The notes under the pieces: generated by a model
The model's input: the letters and a program-made list of their open reading frames with translations, nothing else
Told to the model about the DNA's origin: nothing
Databases searched by the model: none
In this document: in pieces, positions 4,818 to 7,121 of the stretch
Layout of the letters: the number at the start of each line of letters is the position of its first letter
Numbering within the stretch: position 1 is the first letter of the stretch
Made by a program: the position numbers and the translations under genes
Assembly (NCBI GenBank): GCA_020051815.1
Contig: JAGVQF010000167.1
Span: forward strand, 1-7,121
Source: Candidatus Saganbacteria bacterium
GTDB taxonomy: Bacteria > Margulisbacteria > WOR-1 > O2-12-FULL-45-9 > XYB2-FULL-48-7
Reading direction: 5' to 3'
Length of the DNA stretch: 7,121 nucleotides

Positions 4818-6413
4818 ATGAAGATAGCCCTCGGCCAGATCAACCCGATCGTTGGAGATATCTCCGGCAATAGCGCCAAGATCATTGACTTGATAGAGAA
4901 AGCGCGGCACGAAAAGGCCGATCTTGTTGTTTTTCCCGAGCTTTGCGTGACCGGCTACCCCCCCGAAGACCTTGTCCTCAAGCCCAAATTCATCGCCGAA
5001 AACCTGGCCGCGGTCGAGCGGATCGTCAAGTCAACCAAAGACATTGCCGTTTACTTCGGTTTCGTTAATCTGGCCAAAGACAATTTGTACAACGCCGGAG
5101 CTTTCGCCGAGAACGGCAAAGCCAAAGAGGTCTATCACAAGATGAACTTGCCCAATTACGCCGTCTTTGACGAAAAAAGATATTTTAAAGAAGGAACCAA
5201 AGGTTCTGTCGTCAACTATAAGGGGACGAAGATCGGCCTCGGCATCTGCGAGGATATCTGGGTGGAGCAGGGGCCTTATAGAGAAGAAGTTAAGCGCGGC
5301 GCCGGAATAATCCTCAATATTAACGCCTCGCCTTATCATATCGGCAAGGTCAAAGAGCGCGAAGCCCTGCTCAAAGCGCGCGCGAAAAAGAACAAGGCCT
5401 TTTTTGTTTACGTCAATCTGGTCGGCGGGCAGGACGAGCTGGTCTTTGACGGCGGCAGTATGGTCATTGACCCGAAGGGGAACCTGATCGCCGCCTGCGA
5501 CCAGTATCGGGAGGAATTGCTTTTTGTTGACATCGAAAAAGACCGTCTGACTGATTGGCGCTGGCTTGACGAACCGGAGGAGATATATCGGGCGCTAGTC
5601 CTCTGTGTCAGGGACTATGTCGGGAAGAACGGCTTTTCCGATGTCCTGATCGGCGTCTCGGGCGGGATCGATTCGGCGCTGACGCTCGCGATAGCGGCCG
5701 ACGCTCTTGGCCGCGAGCATGTCCATGCCATCTTTATGCCCTCCGATTTCACTGCCGAGCAGAGCCGGCGCGATTCGCAAGAGCTCTGCGCCAACCTCAA
5801 AGTCGAGCTGGCCGAGATCCCGATCAAAGACATTTTTGCCCGATACCTCGATGCCTTGATGCCTCATTTTAAAGGCAAACCGGCCAACGTCGCCGAAGAG
5901 AACCTGCAGGCGCGCATCCGGGGCAACTTTCTTATGGCGCTCTCCAACAAATTCGGCTGGCTGGTCCTCTCGACCGGCAACAAGTCGGAGCTGTCGACCG
6001 GCTATTGCACCCTCTATGGCGACATGGCGGGGGGCTTTGTCGTCTTAAAAGACGTGCCCAAAACGCTCGTCTACCGCCTGTCTGATTGGCGCAACCGGGA
6101 CAAAGAGGTCATTCCCAAAGCGATCATTAAAAGGCCGCCGACCGCCGAGCTCAAGCCAAACCAGCTGGATCAGGATACTCTGCCCCCTTACGAAATTCTT
6201 GATCCGATCATGCGGGCCTACGTCGAGGAGAATATGAGCGTCAAAGAGATAGTGGCCAGCGGCTTTGAGGCTAAAGTGGTTGAAAAAGTGGCCGCCCTGA
6301 TCGATCATTCCGAATACAAACGCCGCCAGGCGCCGCCCGGACCGCGCATCACGGGGCGATCGTTCGGCAAGGACTGGCGAGTGCCGATCACCAATCGGTT
6401 TAATGAGTTATAG
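4818..6413 (+). CDS. nadE: Glutamine-dependent NAD+ synthetase
   Basis: A 531-residue two-domain cytoplasmic enzyme making NAD+ from deamido-NAD+, ATP and glutamine, the last step of NAD biosynthesis. The N-terminal carbon-nitrogen hydrolase (glutaminase) domain, about 1-245, shows the Glu-Lys-Cys triad: E41 in VFPELCVTGYPPEDL, K108 in YHKMNLPNY and C144 in GLGICEDIW. The C-terminal synthetase domain, about 255-531, has the ATP pyrophosphatase loop GVSGGIDSALT (279-289), STGNKSELSTGYCTLYGD (385-402) and KRPPTAELKPNQLDQDTLPPYE (438-459). All catalytic motifs are intact and length is normal for the glutamine-using form, so free ammonia is not required. It follows nfnB by 20 bp and precedes the next gene by 4 bp, suggesting an operon around nicotinamide cofactors. 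The ATG is fixed by MKIALGQINP, the standard domain start. No Shine-Dalgarno. Confidence 0.97.
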   Translation: MKIALGQINPIVGDISGNSAKIIDLIEKARHEKADLVVFPELCVTGYPPEDLVLKPKFIAENLAAVERIVKSTKDIAVYFGFVNLAKDNLYNAGAFAENGKAKEVYHKMNLPNYAVFDEKRYFKEGTKGSVVNYKGTKIGLGICEDIWVEQGPYREEVKRGAGIILNINASPYHIGKVKEREALLKARAKKNKAFFVYVNLVGGQDELVFDGGSMVIDPKGNLIAACDQYREELLFVDIEKDRLTDWRWLDEPEEIYRALVLCVRDYVGKNGFSDVLIGVSGGIDSALTLAIAADALGREHVHAIFMPSDFTAEQSRRDSQELCANLKVELAEIPIKDIFARYLDALMPHFKGKPANVAEENLQARIRGNFLMALSNKFGWLVLSTGNKSELSTGYCTLYGDMAGGFVVLKDVPKTLVYRLSDWRNRDKEVIPKAIIKRPPTAELKPNQLDQDTLPPYEILDPIMRAYVEENMSVKEIVASGFEAKVVEKVAALIDHSEYKRRQAPPGPRITGRSFGKDWRVPITNRFNEL

Positions 6414-6417
6414 CGCC

Positions 6418-7121
6418 ATGGAGAAAATAGCGGACAAGCTACGCCTTTATCTGCGCCTTAAATGGACGATCGTCTTGTTGATCGCTTTTTTCGTTTTAGT
6501 GGGAAAGCTCCTTGGCGTCATTAACTGGCTGGCCGTAGCGCAGAATTTCGCGGGTTTGCTTTTTGTCTCGGCGACCGGCGCCGGCCTGGCATATCTCCTC
6601 AACCGCCGGCGGGCGACCACCGCCCCGACTCATTTTTCCCTTTTTACCGATTTTCTGGCGATCCTTTTTGTTTTTTACCTTACGGGCGGGCCGGAAAACA
6701 CCTGGGGCTTTATGCCGGTCATCATTGTCGTGCTGGCCGGCTATGTTTTTAATATTTGGATCGCCCTGATCTATGCTTTAATATCTTTTGGCCTGGTCTT
6801 TCTCATGTTTATGCTCGATTATTTCAACATCGTGCCGCATTACGCGGCCTACGGCATGGCTTTTCAATACTGGCGCGATTACAATTATCTCGGCGACTAT
6901 CTGCTGGGCATGTTCCTGCTCTATATCATGGGGGCGGTGATCAGCGGCTATTTTAGCGAAACGGTGCGAAAGAGCGAAGCTGACCTCGAGCAAGCCCTGG
7001 CTTCGGCGGTCGCCGCGCGCGAAGAATCGGAATTGGTCGGTGATGAGCTGGCAATAAGGGTGCGCGAGCGGACAAAAGAATTGGAAGATATCAGGTCTGA
7101 TCTTGAAAAAAAAGTCGAAGC
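6418..7121 (+). CDS. Membrane sensor protein N-terminus, probable histidine kinase, 3' end outside window
   Basis: The frame is open from ATG 6418 to the window edge (234 whole codons), so only the input half is visible. Probable membrane segments at about residues 16-36, 42-61, 76-90, 99-115, 116-134 and 160-178, six helices in all. YLTGGPENTWGFMP (87-100) resembles the YxTGGxESP stretch common between helices of multi-helix sensor kinases. From about residue 183 a charged, heptad-like helix begins and includes RVRERTKELEDIRSDLEKKV (214-233), the kind of coiled coil that leads into PAS, GAF or HisKA domains. A histidine kinase is the best guess; a diguanylate cyclase is possible, since the catalytic domain is missing. 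It starts 4 bp after the nadE stop, so is probably co-transcribed with it. Start is supported by spacing only; a weak GAG lies 10 nt upstream. Confidence 0.75.
   Translation, partial: MEKIADKLRLYLRLKWTIVLLIAFFVLVGKLLGVINWLAVAQNFAGLLFVSATGAGLAYLLNRRRATTAPTHFSLFTDFLAILFVFYLTGGPENTWGFMPVIIVVLAGYVFNIWIALIYALISFGLVFLMFMLDYFNIVPHYAAYGMAFQYWRDYNYLGDYLLGMFLLYIMGAVISGYFSETVRKSEADLEQALASAVAAREESELVGDELAIRVRERTKELEDIRSDLEKKVE

Overview
The window reads as a compact stretch of chromosome from a bacterium that is probably anaerobic and has an outer membrane. The outer membrane is suggested by a secreted beta-barrel-like protein ending in Phe-Phe. Anaerobic or fermentative redox metabolism is suggested by an NfnAB-type pair (NADH-dependent ferredoxin:NADP+ oxidoreductase). 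The style (tight spacing, possible leaderless starts, A-rich short repeats inside genes) reminds me of uncultivated candidate-phylum genomes such as the Margulisbacteria/WOR-1 group. That placement is a guess; nothing here fixes the taxonomy.

Layout, left to right. (1) 1-587: the 3' two thirds of a CDF-family metal cation exporter, its start outside the window. (2) 595-1294: a near-ideal sigma70-type promoter and a secreted beta-barrel-like protein. (3) 1301-2341, minus strand: a Hanks-type Ser/Thr protein kinase, convergent with the barrel gene (6 bp between stops) and divergent from the next operon. (4) 2430-4797: nfnA and nfnB, separated by a ~130-bp imperfect palindrome carrying two perfect hairpins. 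(5) 4818-6413: nadE, glutamine-dependent NAD+ synthetase, with its own -10-like element. (6) 6418-7121: the N-terminal membrane and coiled-coil part of a probable sensor histidine kinase, cut off by the window edge.

The functional core is nicotinamide metabolism: NfnAB moves electrons between NADH, NADPH and ferredoxin, and NadE makes NAD+. All four plus-strand genes from nfnA onward are closely spaced and may be co-transcribed, though TATAATTT elements just upstream of nfnA and nadE suggest extra, nearly leaderless transcription starts.

I did not find a convincing previously undescribed system. The most unusual signals are repeats. Two segments of nfnB encode almost the same 10-residue peptide, E(L/I)Q(T/N)SNFK(L/I)Q, from A-rich, G-poor DNA. 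nfnA carries a 12-nt imperfect direct repeat. The nfnA-nfnB gap is filled end to end by a MITE/REP-like palindromic element. Together they suggest short mobile or recombinogenic repeats that tolerate insertion in or between housekeeping genes. There are no tRNA, rRNA, CRISPR, transposase or phage genes that I can recognise, and no gene-free stretch longer than 300 bases.
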